DNA of 17,952 bases, from assembly GCA_046590575.1 (NCBI GenBank), contig JBKJUS010000044.1, forward strand, positions 1-17,952, given 5' to 3'. Below are positions 1-7,943 of the stretch, piece after piece. The translations under genes and the position numbers were made by a program. Origin of the DNA: DATLNF01 sp046590575 (GTDB lineage: Bacteria > Actinomycetota > Actinomycetes > BP-191). A model generated the notes under the pieces. It was not told the origin of the DNA, made no database searches, and saw only the letters and a list, made by a program, of their open reading frames with translations. Position 1 is the stretch's first letter; each line of letters begins with the position of its first letter.

Positions 1-1215
1 CACCAGGCCGGCGCCGGAGTGCGCGCCCTGCACGGGACCGGCGGCCGCCCGCAGTGACGCCTTCACCTCGCGCGGGGAGGCGTCGGGGAACGCAGCGCGA
101 AACAACGCCGCTACGCCGGCCGTTGTGGCGGTCGCCTGGCTGGTGCCCGAGCCTCTCCAGAACGCGCCATGCCGGGACTGCGGATTTGCCTCGGCAATGA
201 CGGAGCCACGAGGCAGGAGTCCGAGGACGTGTACGCCGCTCGCTACGACGTCCGGGCGGACGACGCCCGCGACGGTCGCCCCGCCACTGAAGGCTGCCAC
301 CCGCGGCCGGGTGGCGGTGAGGTCGGCAGCTCCGACGGAGATCACCTTCGGGTCAAAACCTGGATCCCCCACCTCACCGGGAACGTTGCCGGCGGAGACA
401 ACCACCGTCACGCCGGCGTCGCGAACCAGTTCGACCGCGTCAGTGAGCGGGTCCGGTCCGTAGCCGGTCCCGGGACGTGTCCGGCTGAACGAGAAGCTGA
501 GGACATCGACGCGGCGTGCGCTCGCGGCGTCCAGCAGCCAATCGAACCCGGCCAGGACCTTGGACAACGAGGTCGCGCCCGAGTCATCGGCGACCTTGAT
601 GTTCAGGATCGTTGCACCGGGCGCGACGCCGAGCGCGAACTGTCCCGTCCCGACCACTGGACCACCAGCGATGAGCCCGGCCATGAACGTCCCGTGGCCG
701 TACCTGTCCCTGAAGGAACCCTGATCGGAGACCGTGAACCCGTCCACGAGACGCCCGCTTGCCCGGTCGAGCGCAACTGTGTCGTCGACGCCGGTGTCGA
801 TGAGCGCCACAGTGGTGCCCTGGCCGGCATCACGCTTGCCCGCGTTGTGGCCAAGGCTCTCCCACGCGAAGACTCCGACGCCGCCGTCCGCACGGCCGTC
901 GTCCTCGTTTCCAGTCGGCATGAGCAGGCTGTCCTCATGCACGGCGCGGATGCCCCGCCGGCCGACAAGACGCTGCAGGGACGCTGTGGAACGGGCCCGA
1001 ACGACCGCAGTACCGAGGTGTCGCTGACGCGACTGCACCGCCACGCCCGGCGCCTCGAGCGCGTCGACGGGTGCGCCTCGCGTGAGGCTGACCACCGCGT
1101 ACACGGCAACGTCGGCACCCGGAGCGCGCACGGCTACCGGATGAGCAAGGGCCACCGCGAACCCGCCGAAGACAGCGGCGAGGCCGATGGACAAGGGGCG
1201 GTGATGCGCGGTCAC
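1..1215 (-). CDS. Secreted subtilisin-like (S8 family) serine protease, C-terminus cut by window edge
   Basis: Read on the minus strand from GTG at 1215, the frame is open for 405 codons to the left edge, so the 3' end is missing. A GAAAGG Shine-Dalgarno-like stretch at 1227-1222 precedes the GTG by 6 nt. The N-terminus has a signal peptide look: a hydrophobic run SIGLAAVFGGFAVALA, with possible signal peptidase cleavage after ALA. About 100 residues that may act as a propeptide follow. The full S8 catalytic set is visible: Asp140 in VALIDTGVD, His174 in YGHGTFMAGL, oxyanion Asn277 in SAGN, and Ser359 in GSGTSQATA (family form GTSMATP, with Gln for Met). It is predicted to be exported and to cleave peptides outside the membrane. 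Substrate is unknown. It could be a mycosin-like protease, but no type VII secretion genes are visible. It is divergent from the response regulator at 1455. Confidence 0.9.
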   Translation of the reverse strand, partial: MTAHHRPLSIGLAAVFGGFAVALAHPVAVRAPGADVAVYAVVSLTRGAPVDALEAPGVAVQSRQRHLGTAVVRARSTASLQRLVGRRGIRAVHEDSLLMPTGNEDDGRADGGVGVFAWESLGHNAGKRDAGQGTTVALIDTGVDDTVALDRASGRLVDGFTVSDQGSFRDRYGHGTFMAGLIAGGPVVGTGQFALGVAPGATILNIKVADDSGATSLSKVLAGFDWLLDAASARRVDVLSFSFSRTRPGTGYGPDPLTDAVELVRDAGVTVVVSAGNVPGEVGDPGFDPKVISVGAADLTATRPRVAAFSGGATVAGVVRPDVVASGVHVLGLLPRGSVIAEANPQSRHGAFWRGSGTSQATATTAGVAALFRAAFPDASPREVKASLRAAAGPVQGAHSGAGLV

Positions 1216-1454
1216 GCTCGGCCTTTCGACGAAGTCATCTGGAGCACTGCCTGTTCTTTCGGCACCGCACCGGCCCGACTTTCGCCTTCGGAGGAACGAC
1301 CTTGCCGCGATCGCGGCCGACCGCTAGGCCAGATGGGTGAGAAGCAATCGCTACAGGCGGCCCGGTGTCCCGCCGAAACCATCTCCACACGCGCCGGTGG
1401 CGTGACGTCCGGCGCATCCGCCACGTCCGCACTGACGCCGAAGAGGAGGCACAC
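1216..1454. other. Divergent intergenic region with a 14-bp palindrome
   Basis: This 239-bp gap separates the divergent S8 protease and response regulator. Reading frames that cross it are not convincing as genes. It holds a perfect 14-bp palindrome GCCGCGATCGCGGC at 1304-1317, which could be an operator. A weak promoter-like pair, TTGCCG at 1302-1307 and TAGGCC at 1325-1330 with 17 nt between, overlaps it on the plus strand. The -10 part matches poorly, so no promoter is claimed. The plus gene's ribosome binding site GAGGAGG is at 1443-1449. Confidence 0.4.
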
Positions 1455-2123
1455 GTGACGACCGCGACTGAGGCGCTCGACCAGGGCGCGCAGATCGGGT
1501 TCACCGCCATGGTGGTCGATGACCACCCGCTGGTGCGGGAGTCCATGGTGGCGCGGCTTCGCGCGATGGGCGCGAGTGACGTGATCGAAGCAGCCAGCAT
1601 CGCCGAGGCCCGCGCGCGGGCCGGCGCTGGCGTCCGTGATGTCTGCGTTCTTGACCTCGGCCTGCCTGATGGATCGGGTCTCGAACTGCTCACCGACCTG
1701 CGAGCGGCTGGCTGGACGCGCCTCATCGTCCTATCAGCTGCGGACGACCCCTACTCGGTGCGATCGGCGTTCGTGGCCGGAGCGCAGGGCTACCTGCTCA
1801 AGTCCGCGTCCCCGCATGTGGTCGTAGACGGCGTTCGACGCGTGCTCGATGGCGGCGTGTACGCCGACCCGTCCGTCGCCTCCCTGCTGGCCCAGGGTCT
1901 CCGCACCGGATCCTCCGGCGACGGTGTCAGCGAGATGTCCGGACGAGAGATCGAGGTACTGCAACTCGTCGCGGACGGCCAGTCCAACAAGCAGGTCGGC
2001 GAGCTCCTCGGGCTGTCAGCGCTTACCGTGAAAAGCCACCTGGCGCGGATCGCTCGCAAGCTCGGCACCGGCGACCGCGCGGAGATGGTTGCGCTCGCGA
2101 TGCGGGCCGGCGTCATCCGTTAG
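1455..2123 (+). CDS. LuxR/NarL-family response regulator, WhiI-like by gene context
   Basis: A 222-residue two-domain response regulator. The start is GTG 1455, 5 nt after a strong GAGGAGG site; an upstream in-frame start at 1365 has no such site. The receiver domain (about residues 17-135) has an intact phosphorylation pocket: acidic pair Asp22-Asp23 (VVDDHP), phospho-acceptor Asp67 (VLDLGLPDG), Ser94 and Lys116 (YLLKS). The C-terminal LuxR helix-turn-helix (about 160-222) carries LSALTVKSHLARIARKL. It should bind DNA as a dimer, probably after phosphorylation. No histidine kinase lies nearby. In Streptomyces the sporulation regulator whiI sits beside RNase D and fadA/fadB genes, as I recall, so this may be its orthologue. 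Unlike what I recall of WhiI, whose pocket is degenerate, this one looks able to accept phosphate. Orthology is inferred from order only. Confidence 0.92.
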   Translation: MTTATEALDQGAQIGFTAMVVDDHPLVRESMVARLRAMGASDVIEAASIAEARARAGAGVRDVCVLDLGLPDGSGLELLTDLRAAGWTRLIVLSAADDPYSVRSAFVAGAQGYLLKSASPHVVVDGVRRVLDGGVYADPSVASLLAQGLRTGSSGDGVSEMSGREIEVLQLVADGQSNKQVGELLGLSALTVKSHLARIARKLGTGDRAEMVALAMRAGVIR

Positions 2124-2140
2124 TTTCTGATCTTCACCCC

Positions 2141-2157
2141 CGGCGGCAGCCCCGCCG
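2141..2157 (+). terminator. Short GC hairpin between response regulator and RNase D genes
   Basis: CGGCGG (2141-2146) and CCGCCG (2152-2157) form a 6-bp stem with a CAGCC loop, 17 nt after the regulator stop codon. There is no U tract, so it is at best a weak terminator. It lies just upstream of the proposed -10 box of the next gene and could equally be chance in GC-rich DNA. Confidence 0.3.
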
Positions 2158-2160
2158 TAA

Positions 2161-2166
2161 TACGGT
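2161..2166 (+). promoter_or_regulatory. Putative -10 hexamer TACGGT for a leaderless RNase D transcript
   Basis: TACGGT fits the TANNNT form and ends 7 nt before ATG 2174. No Shine-Dalgarno sequence is seen before either ATG. This suggests a transcript starting at or near the second ATG. The -35 region is not recognisable. The same layout occurs before three other genes in the window. Confidence 0.4.
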
Positions 2167-2167
2167 C

Positions 2168-3445
2168 ATGACGATGACCGCCATCGAAGGCGGCCGGGCG
2201 ATCCCGGCCGAAGACGTCCCTGCTGAGGCTGCAGCACCACCGCCGCCACCGGTCTACCCCTTACTCGAGCTCGCCGACGGCGTCCCACCGGTGATTGCCT
2301 CGGATCACGACCTGCGCGAGATGGTGAAGGAATTCGCAGCAGGCAGTGGTCCGGTCGCCATCGACGCTGAGCGCGCCTCCGGCTACCGCTATGGCCAGCG
2401 CTGCTACCTCGTCCAGCTGCGCCGCCATGGCGCCGGTTCAGCGCTCATCGATCCGCTCGGCTGTCCCGACCTATCCTCGTTGGACGCCGTACTGGCGGAG
2501 GTCGAATGGGTGCTGCACGCAGCCAACCAAGACCTGCCCTGCCTGGCTGAGATCGGGCTGCGACCAAGGCTGCTCTTCGACACTGAGCTCGCCGCGCGGC
2601 TCGCCGGCCACGAACGGGTCGGCCTAGCCACCATGGTCGAGAAAGTCCTGGGCCGGCGGCTCGACAAGGGCAGCTCCTCGGCGGATTGGTCACAACGTCC
2701 GCTCACGCCGGTCATGTTGCGCTACGCCGCCCTCGACGTGGAGCCGCTGGTCGAGCTTCGCGACCACCTCGAGGAGGAGCTCGATGAGCAAGGCAAGCTC
2801 GGGTGGGCACTAGCGGAGTTTGCGGCGATCGCGGCGGCACCCGACGCCCTCCCACGGATCGAGCCGTGGCGGCGCACCTCAGGGCTGCACCGCATTCGGC
2901 AGGCCCGCCAACTCGCCGGCGTCCGGGCGATGTGGGAGATGCGCGACGAAATCGCCCGCCGCCGCGACATCGCACCGGGTCGCATCCTCTCCGACACAGC
3001 CATCGTGGACGCGGTGCTCAAAGCGCCGGCCACCCCAGAGGAGCTGGCCACGGTGCCACCGTTCAACGGCAGGTCACTGCGTCGCCAAGTCGGCAGCTGG
3101 CACCGCGCCCTCGCCGAGGCAGCAGCGCTGCCGGCTCAGGATCTCCCCCACCTCAACGGCACGTCGGATGGCGGTCCCCCACCTGCGCATCGGTGGGCTG
3201 AGCGCGATCCCGTGGCTGCTCGGCGGCTGGCGCGAACCCGCGTGGCCGTGACCGCAATTGCCAGTCAGCACACGCTTCCGGTCGAGAACCTCGTGGAGCC
3301 GGCGGTCGTCCGGCGGATCGCATGGAGCCCGCCGACCCATGCCACCACCGACGCCGTCGCTGAGGCGATGCACGCGCATGGGGCACGGGAGTGGCAGATC
3401 GGTCTGACTGCGGCGGCGATCGCCGAGGCGCTCGCGGAGCCGTGA
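2168..3445 (+). CDS. rnd: Ribonuclease D-type 3'-5' exonuclease with HRDC domain
   Basis: A 425-residue protein, longer than E. coli RNase D (about 375). The exonuclease domain (about residues 45-205) shows the DEDDy set: Asp66 and Glu68 in AIDAE, Asp122 in ANQDL, and Tyr186 with Asp190 in YAALD. An HRDC domain follows at about 238-318, beginning SGLHRIRQARQLAG. The family trims RNA 3' ends, for example tRNA precursors, in the cytoplasm. The N-terminal 40 residues are Ala/Pro-rich and probably disordered. The start may be ATG 2168 or ATG 2174; the -10-like TACGGT favours 2174. The gene overlaps the next by GTGA, so the two are probably translationally coupled. It follows the response regulator, an order I recall from Streptomyces. 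Confidence 0.9.
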   Translation: MTMTAIEGGRAIPAEDVPAEAAAPPPPPVYPLLELADGVPPVIASDHDLREMVKEFAAGSGPVAIDAERASGYRYGQRCYLVQLRRHGAGSALIDPLGCPDLSSLDAVLAEVEWVLHAANQDLPCLAEIGLRPRLLFDTELAARLAGHERVGLATMVEKVLGRRLDKGSSSADWSQRPLTPVMLRYAALDVEPLVELRDHLEEELDEQGKLGWALAEFAAIAAAPDALPRIEPWRRTSGLHRIRQARQLAGVRAMWEMRDEIARRRDIAPGRILSDTAIVDAVLKAPATPEELATVPPFNGRSLRRQVGSWHRALAEAAALPAQDLPHLNGTSDGGPPPAHRWAERDPVAARRLARTRVAVTAIASQHTLPVENLVEPAVVRRIAWSPPTHATTDAVAEAMHAHGAREWQIGLTAAAIAEALAEP

Positions 3446-3954
3446 GTCAAGCCGACGACGTCGTCATCGAGACCGCCGCGTTGCGGCTCGTCCCGATCGA
3501 CTATCGCCTGGCCGCACGCGTGCTGGCCGGCGATCTCGCGGGTCTCGTGTGCGCTCCGGGCTGGCCGACGATCGATACCCCAGACGCACTGGGCGCGTTT
3601 GTGGAGCACGGGGATCGATCCGCCTTCGCCGGCTGGCTCGTCACCAGAACTGCCGACCACATGGTCATCGGCGACTGCGGGTGGCGAGGCGGGCCGGACC
3701 TCAACGGTGATGTCGAGATCGGCTACGGCCTGGCCGCCTCATGCCGAGGCCAGGGTCTCGGCACCGAAGCGATCGCCGGTCTCGTGGCTTGGATCATCAC
3801 CCAGCCCGGGGTGCGCCGGGTCGTGGCCGAGGTTCTGGCCGACAACATGCCGTCCCGCCGCCTGCTCGAGCGCCTCGGCTTCACCTGGACCCACGACGTC
3901 CTCCCGCACGTCTGGTACGCACGAGCCGTGGCTGGAGAAGTTACTCGTCAGTAG
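3442..3954 (+). CDS. GNAT N-acetyltransferase, RimJ/RimL-like
   Basis: A 170-residue acetyltransferase starting at GTG 3442, which overlaps the RNase D stop (GTGA). An upstream in-frame start lies inside RNase D and is less likely. The GNAT acetyl-CoA loop is visible as CRGQGLGTEA (R102-G103-Q104-G105-L106-G107), preceded by the beta strand VEIGYGLAA. The later LADNMPSRRLLERLGF matches the usual motif B ending, in which the chain meets CoA. The N-terminal TAALRLVPID strand and overall order fit the RimJ/RimL type (Acetyltransf_3), which acetylates protein N-termini or small molecules. The true substrate cannot be told. It is co-transcribed with RNase D by position. I do not recall it at this point in the Streptomyces gene order, so it may be an insertion here. 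Confidence 0.85.
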   Translation: MSQADDVVIETAALRLVPIDYRLAARVLAGDLAGLVCAPGWPTIDTPDALGAFVEHGDRSAFAGWLVTRTADHMVIGDCGWRGGPDLNGDVEIGYGLAASCRGQGLGTEAIAGLVAWIITQPGVRRVVAEVLADNMPSRRLLERLGFTWTHDVLPHVWYARAVAGEVTRQ

Positions 3955-3955
3955 G

Positions 3956-3961
3956 TAGTCT
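3956..3961 (+). promoter_or_regulatory. Putative -10 hexamer TAGTCT upstream of the thiolase
   Basis: TAGTCT begins just after the acetyltransferase stop codon and 28 nt before the thiolase GTG, which has its own AGGAG site at 3979-3983. It would give a short leader with that site. The -35 is poor (TGGAGA at 3933-3938), so this is a weak call. It would make the beta-oxidation pair a separate transcription unit. Confidence 0.3.
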
Positions 3962-3989
3962 GGGCGCCCCATTCCGACAGGAGCGACCC

Positions 3990-5189
3990 GTGAGCCGCGA
4001 AGTTCGTGACGTCGTCTTCGTCGACGGCGTGCGCACGCCGTTCGGCATCGGCAAACAGACCGGCATCTACGCCGGCACGCGGGCCGACGACTTGGTCGTC
4101 CGGGTCATTCGCGACCTGCTGCGACGCAATCCGGCCCTGCCGCCGGCGCGAGTCGACGACGTCGCGATCGCCGCGACGACGCAGATCGGCGATCAAGGAC
4201 TGACTATCGGTCGGATGGCCGCGCTGCTCGCCGGGCTGCCGCAGTCCGTGCCGGGCTACTCCGTCGACCGCATGTGTGCGGGCGCGATGACCGCGGTGAC
4301 GACCGCGGCAAGTGGCATCGGCATCGGGATGCAAGACGTCGTCATCGCCGGCGGCGTCGAGCACATGGGTCGACACCCGATGGGCGAGGGCGTCGACCCG
4401 AACCCGCGCATCATCAGCGAACGGCTCGTCGACACCTCGGCTCTCGTCATGGGGGCCACCGCAGAGAACCTGCACGACCGGCTGCCCGACATCACCCGCG
4501 AGCGGTGCGACGCGTTTGCCCTCGCCTCCCAGCAAAAGGCGGCCGCGGCGATTGCCAGCGGCGTGATCGCAGCGGACCTGGTGCCGATGGCGACGTGGAG
4601 CGAGGCGGGCTGGGGCTTGGCCACCGCTGACGAGCCGCCGCGCCCGGACACCACACTCGAAGGGTTGGCCGCGCTCAAGACCCCATTCCGTGCTCACGGC
4701 CGCGTCACCGCGGGGAACGCCGCCGGCATCAACGACGGCGCCACCGGCTGCATCCTCGCCGCCGAGGACGTCGCGGCCGAGCTGGGTCTCACAGCGAAGA
4801 TGCGGCTGGTCGGGTTCGGCTTCGCCGGCGTCGAGCCGGAAGTGATGGGAGTCGGGCCGATCCCGTCGACGGAGAAGGCGTTGGCCCGCAGCGGACTGAC
4901 CATTGACGACATCGGCGCGTTCGAGCTCAACGAGGCCTTCGCGGTGCAGGTGCTGGCCTTCCTCGACCACTTCGGCATCAAGGACGACGACCAGCGGATC
5001 AACCCGTCCGGCGGCGCGATCGCCTTCGGCCACCCGCTCGCCTCCTCCGGCGTACGGCTCATGACGCATCTCGCCCGGACGTTCGCCGCAGACCCGGCGG
5101 TTCGCTACGGCGTCACGGCAATGTGTGTGGGCATCGGCATGGGCGGCACCGTCATCTGGGAGAACACCTCGTGGAAGGGCACGACGTGA
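3990..5189 (+). CDS. fadA: Acetyl-CoA acyltransferase (thiolase), beta-oxidation FadA type
   Basis: A 399-residue thiolase, a normal length for the family. GTG 3990 is 6 nt after AGGAG (3979-3983), which decides the start. The active-site residues are all visible: nucleophilic Cys96 in DRMCAGAM, the NEAFA segment at 314-318, His348 in GGAIAFGHPLASSG, and the second Cys379 in MCVGIGMGG. The enzyme splits 3-ketoacyl-CoA with CoA to acetyl-CoA and a shortened acyl-CoA in the cytoplasm, the last step of the fatty-acid beta-oxidation cycle. It overlaps the next gene, which encodes the two preceding steps, by GTGA. This supports a catabolic role over acetoacetyl-CoA synthesis. A biosynthetic thiolase is the alternative. 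Confidence 0.93.
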   Translation: MSREVRDVVFVDGVRTPFGIGKQTGIYAGTRADDLVVRVIRDLLRRNPALPPARVDDVAIAATTQIGDQGLTIGRMAALLAGLPQSVPGYSVDRMCAGAMTAVTTAASGIGIGMQDVVIAGGVEHMGRHPMGEGVDPNPRIISERLVDTSALVMGATAENLHDRLPDITRERCDAFALASQQKAAAAIASGVIAADLVPMATWSEAGWGLATADEPPRPDTTLEGLAALKTPFRAHGRVTAGNAAGINDGATGCILAAEDVAAELGLTAKMRLVGFGFAGVEPEVMGVGPIPSTEKALARSGLTIDDIGAFELNEAFAVQVLAFLDHFGIKDDDQRINPSGGAIAFGHPLASSGVRLMTHLARTFAADPAVRYGVTAMCVGIGMGGTVIWENTSWKGTT

Positions 5190-7288
5190 CAACGTCGACT
5201 CACGCAGTGCAGGACGGCGAGGTCGTCACCCACGCAAAATTGCGGTACGTCGACCTGCCCGGCCGGGCCGGAAAGGCCGCCCTCATCACATTGGACAACG
5301 GTTTCGACCACACCAAGCCGAACACGTTCGGACCCGGCGGGCTGGCGTCGCTCGACAGCGCGCTCGACGAGGTGCTGGCCCGCGGCGACCTCGCCGCGAT
5401 CGCGCTCACCGGCAAGAAGTTCATCTTCGCGGTCGGCGCCGACCTCTCCGGCGTACCGCAGATCACGTCGCGTGATGACGCGCTCGAGGTGGGTCGGCTA
5501 GGGCATCGTGTCTTCCGCCGCCTCACCGACTCGACCGTGCCGACCTTCGCCCTCGTCAACGGAGCCGCGATGGGCGGTGGGCTGGAGATCGCACTCGCTT
5601 GCCACTACCGCACGGTGTCGAATGGCGCAGCGCCCATCGCCCTGCCCGAATGCTTCCTCGGCCTCGTGCCCGGCTGGGGCGGCACCCAGCTCCTGCCCAA
5701 TCTGATCGGCCCAGACAAGGCACTCAGCGTGATCATCGACAACGCGCTGAACCAGAACAAGACGCTGCGTGGGCCGCAGGCATTCACGCTCGGCATCGCC
5801 GACGCAATATTCGAGCCGGCCGACTTTCTCGAGCGCTCGCTCGAGTGGGTGGCCGATGTGGTGCGCGGCGACATCGACGTGGCACGCCCGGAGATCGACC
5901 GGGGGCCCGCGTGGGAGGAGTCCGTCGCCCGCACCCGGGCCGGCGTCGACGCGCGGCTGCACGGATCAGCGCCGGCACCGCTACGCGCCCTCGACCTTGT
6001 CGCACTCGCCCGGACTGCGACGCGAGAAGAAGGCTTCGCCGCGGAGGACGAGGCGCTGGCCGACCTCGTCATGGGCGACGAGCTGCGGGCCGGGCTATAC
6101 GCCTTCGACCTCACCCAGAAGCGGGCGCGCCGTCCCGTTGGCGCACCTCAGGCGGGGGCTCGCGCGATCACGAAGGTAGGAGTGGTCGGTGCCGGGCTCA
6201 TGGCCAGCCAACTCGCCCTGCTCTTCGCCCAACGGCTCGAGGTACCGGTGGTCCTCACCGACCTCGACCAGTCGCGACTGGACAAGGGGGTCAGCTACGC
6301 CCATGGCGAAATCGACACGCTGCTGGGAAAAGGGCGGCTCTCAATCGATCGCGCCAACCGGCTCAAGGCCTTGGTCACCGGGTCGCTGACCAAGGATGCT
6401 TTCGCTGATGCCGACTTCGTCATCGAGGCCGTCTTCGAGGAGATGACGGTCAAGAAGCAGGTCTTCGCTGAGGTCGAGGCGGCCGTGTCCGACACCTGCA
6501 TCCTGGCGACCAACACCTCGTCGCTGTCGATCACCGAGATGGCGTCGGGCCTCGCGCACCCGGAGCGAGTAGTCGGCTTCCACTTCTTCAACCCGGTCGC
6601 AGTGCTTCCGCTGCTGGAAATCGTCCGAGCGGAGCGGACGGACGACGCGACGTTGGCCACCGCGTTCGCAGTCGCGAAGGCACTCAAGAAGTCGGCGGTG
6701 CTGGTCAAGGATGCACCCGCTTTCGTCGTCAACCGGCTGCTCACCCGCTTTCTGGGCGAGATCACCAAGGCCGTCGACGAGGGCACGTCCTTCGAGGACG
6801 CCGACCACGCCCTCGACCCGCTCGGATTGCCCATGTCGCCATTCATGCTGCTAGCGCTCGTGGGCCCCGCCGTCGGGCTGCACGTCGCGAAGACGCTGCA
6901 CCGAGCCTTCCCGGACCGCTTCTACGTCAGCGCCAATCTGGAGAAGCTCGTCGCCGCCGGCAAGCCAGGGGTCTACACGTGGGGCGCGGACGGCCAGCAG
7001 GTCGATCCTGAGGTGGCGGAGATGTTCGCGCCGATGCCAGGAGCAACGCCGCCGAGCGGCGCCGAGGTGCGGGAGCGCGCGCTCGCCGCACTGGCCCAGG
7101 AGATCCGACTGATGCTCGATGAGGGTGTCGTGGCGCAGCCGCAGGACATCGACCTCTGCCTGCTCCTCGGCGCCGGCTGGCCGTTCCACAACGGCGGCAT
7201 CACGCCGTACCTGGACCGGACTGGAGTCTCCGAGAAGGTCACTGGAGGCCGCTTCGTTCAGAAGGGCGTCGCCTCGCTCCCCGCCTGA
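5186..7288 (+). CDS. fadB: FadB-type bifunctional enoyl-CoA hydratase / 3-hydroxyacyl-CoA dehydrogenase
   Basis: A 700-residue bifunctional protein that starts at GTG 5186, overlapping the thiolase stop. The crotonase domain (about residues 15-200) has both catalytic glutamates: Glu134 in MGGGLEIALA and Glu155 in LPECFLGLVPGWGGTQ. The dehydrogenase part starts with an NAD-binding Rossmann loop at about 332 (GVVGAGLMASQLA). It then shows NTSSLSITEMA and the catalytic His466 in GFHFFNPVAVLP. A C-terminal dehydrogenase domain follows, with FVVNRLLTRFLGE and LVGPAVGLHV. It hydrates trans-2-enoyl-CoA and oxidises the L-3-hydroxyacyl-CoA with NAD, feeding the thiolase in the same operon. The Rossmann loop lacks the usual MGxGI, but as I recall the Streptomyces homologue reads the same. 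It ends 6 nt before the convergent HEPN gene. Confidence 0.93.
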   Translation: MTTSTHAVQDGEVVTHAKLRYVDLPGRAGKAALITLDNGFDHTKPNTFGPGGLASLDSALDEVLARGDLAAIALTGKKFIFAVGADLSGVPQITSRDDALEVGRLGHRVFRRLTDSTVPTFALVNGAAMGGGLEIALACHYRTVSNGAAPIALPECFLGLVPGWGGTQLLPNLIGPDKALSVIIDNALNQNKTLRGPQAFTLGIADAIFEPADFLERSLEWVADVVRGDIDVARPEIDRGPAWEESVARTRAGVDARLHGSAPAPLRALDLVALARTATREEGFAAEDEALADLVMGDELRAGLYAFDLTQKRARRPVGAPQAGARAITKVGVVGAGLMASQLALLFAQRLEVPVVLTDLDQSRLDKGVSYAHGEIDTLLGKGRLSIDRANRLKALVTGSLTKDAFADADFVIEAVFEEMTVKKQVFAEVEAAVSDTCILATNTSSLSITEMASGLAHPERVVGFHFFNPVAVLPLLEIVRAERTDDATLATAFAVAKALKKSAVLVKDAPAFVVNRLLTRFLGEITKAVDEGTSFEDADHALDPLGLPMSPFMLLALVGPAVGLHVAKTLHRAFPDRFYVSANLEKLVAAGKPGVYTWGADGQQVDPEVAEMFAPMPGATPPSGAEVRERALAALAQEIRLMLDEGVVAQPQDIDLCLLLGAGWPFHNGGITPYLDRTGVSEKVTGGRFVQKGVASLPA

Positions 7289-7294
7289 GCTCCC

Positions 7295-7741
7295 TCAGCC
7301 GCCGGGGCGCACCAACGGGAGAGCCTCCTGGTGGGTGACCTGCAGGATCGTCTCGGCAACCTGCAGGAAGGTCTCGGCATCGCGCAGTAGATCGTCGGCC
7401 TCCCGCACGCTCACCTGACCGGTCAAGCCTGCCTCGGCCGCCGCCCGTTTACGCGCGCCGGCGGCGAAGAACGACGCCCACTCCGACATCTCCGGAGCCA
7501 CCCGACTGAGCAACACCCAGACGCTGATCGGGCGGCGACGTGAGCCGGAACGCTGGTCGGGTCGGGCCTTGGCGGCGACCACCGCCGCAGCAGCCCGGAG
7601 CGCGGCGAGGTGAGCGGCGGCATAGCGCTCCGCGGCGTCCGATGCCATCGCGGCCTCGGCAACGCCGCGCCGGGCCAGCCCGAGCAAGCCGGCGCTGTCT
7701 GGGGCCAGCGATGGGCGCGCGGTCATCGACGTGGCGGTCAC
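7295..7741 (-). CDS. SAV_6107-type HEPN domain protein, predicted SOS-regulated
   Basis: A 148-residue helical protein. The start is GTG 7741, 6 nt downstream of AGGAGG at 7753-7748; the frame is open further upstream, but that stretch is Arg/Pro/Ala-rich and not protein-like. Residues 17-60 are Ala-rich helices holding RYAAAH (Arg39 to His44), which matches the Rx4-6H motif of HEPN ribonucleases. A conserved-looking WVLLSRVAPEMSEWASFFA block follows at 75-93. The overall pattern resembles the actinobacterial HEPN_SAV_6107 family, which I recall near SOS translesion polymerase genes. HEPN proteins are often RNases or toxin parts, but activity is not shown for this family as far as I know. No antitoxin gene is beside it. 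A LexA operator and promoter lie about 200 nt upstream, implying a long leader and induction by DNA damage. Confidence 0.75.
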   Translation of the reverse strand: MTATSMTARPSLAPDSAGLLGLARRGVAEAAMASDAAERYAAAHLAALRAAAAVVAAKARPDQRSGSRRRPISVWVLLSRVAPEMSEWASFFAAGARKRAAAEAGLTGQVSVREADDLLRDAETFLQVAETILQVTHQEALPLVRPGG

Positions 7742-7943
7742 AAGGCACCTCCTGAGCTCAACGGATGAGCGAGCCGGGCACGGTCGAGAGCGGCTGCCGG
7801 CCCGGACAGCGCGCTTCCCCACGCACGCCCGAGCCGGCACAGGTCCCCGGCCGGCCGGCGTTGCAGGGTCGAGACTGCGACACCGGGCGGCGCGGGGCGC
7901 CTCCGCTCGCCGTCGGGACGCTCCGCGAGAGCCTGCCGACGGT
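7742..7943 (-). other. Long leader of the HEPN gene, no convincing gene
   Basis: About 200 nt lie between the SOS operator and the HEPN GTG. The minus-strand frame of the HEPN gene stays open here but encodes an Arg/Pro/Ala-rich sequence with no recognisable domain, and only the site at 7753-7748 looks like a ribosome binding site. I see no short gene in it that I can support. Confidence 0.4.

Noticed and set aside
169..1458. Long plus-strand open frame (429 codons) over the left part of the window
   Set aside because: It is antisense to the S8 protease, whose catalytic triad and signal peptide read clearly on the minus strand. Its own product has no recognisable domain.
3948..5192. Minus-strand open frame of 414 codons
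   Set aside because: It mirrors the thiolase, which has all active-site residues; the mirror product is Arg/Asp/Gly-rich without a known domain.
6179..6220. Unusual Rossmann loop in FadB (GAGLMASQLA)
   Set aside because: Differs from the textbook GxGxMGxGI, but as I recall Streptomyces FadB homologues share it, so it is probably a lineage feature.
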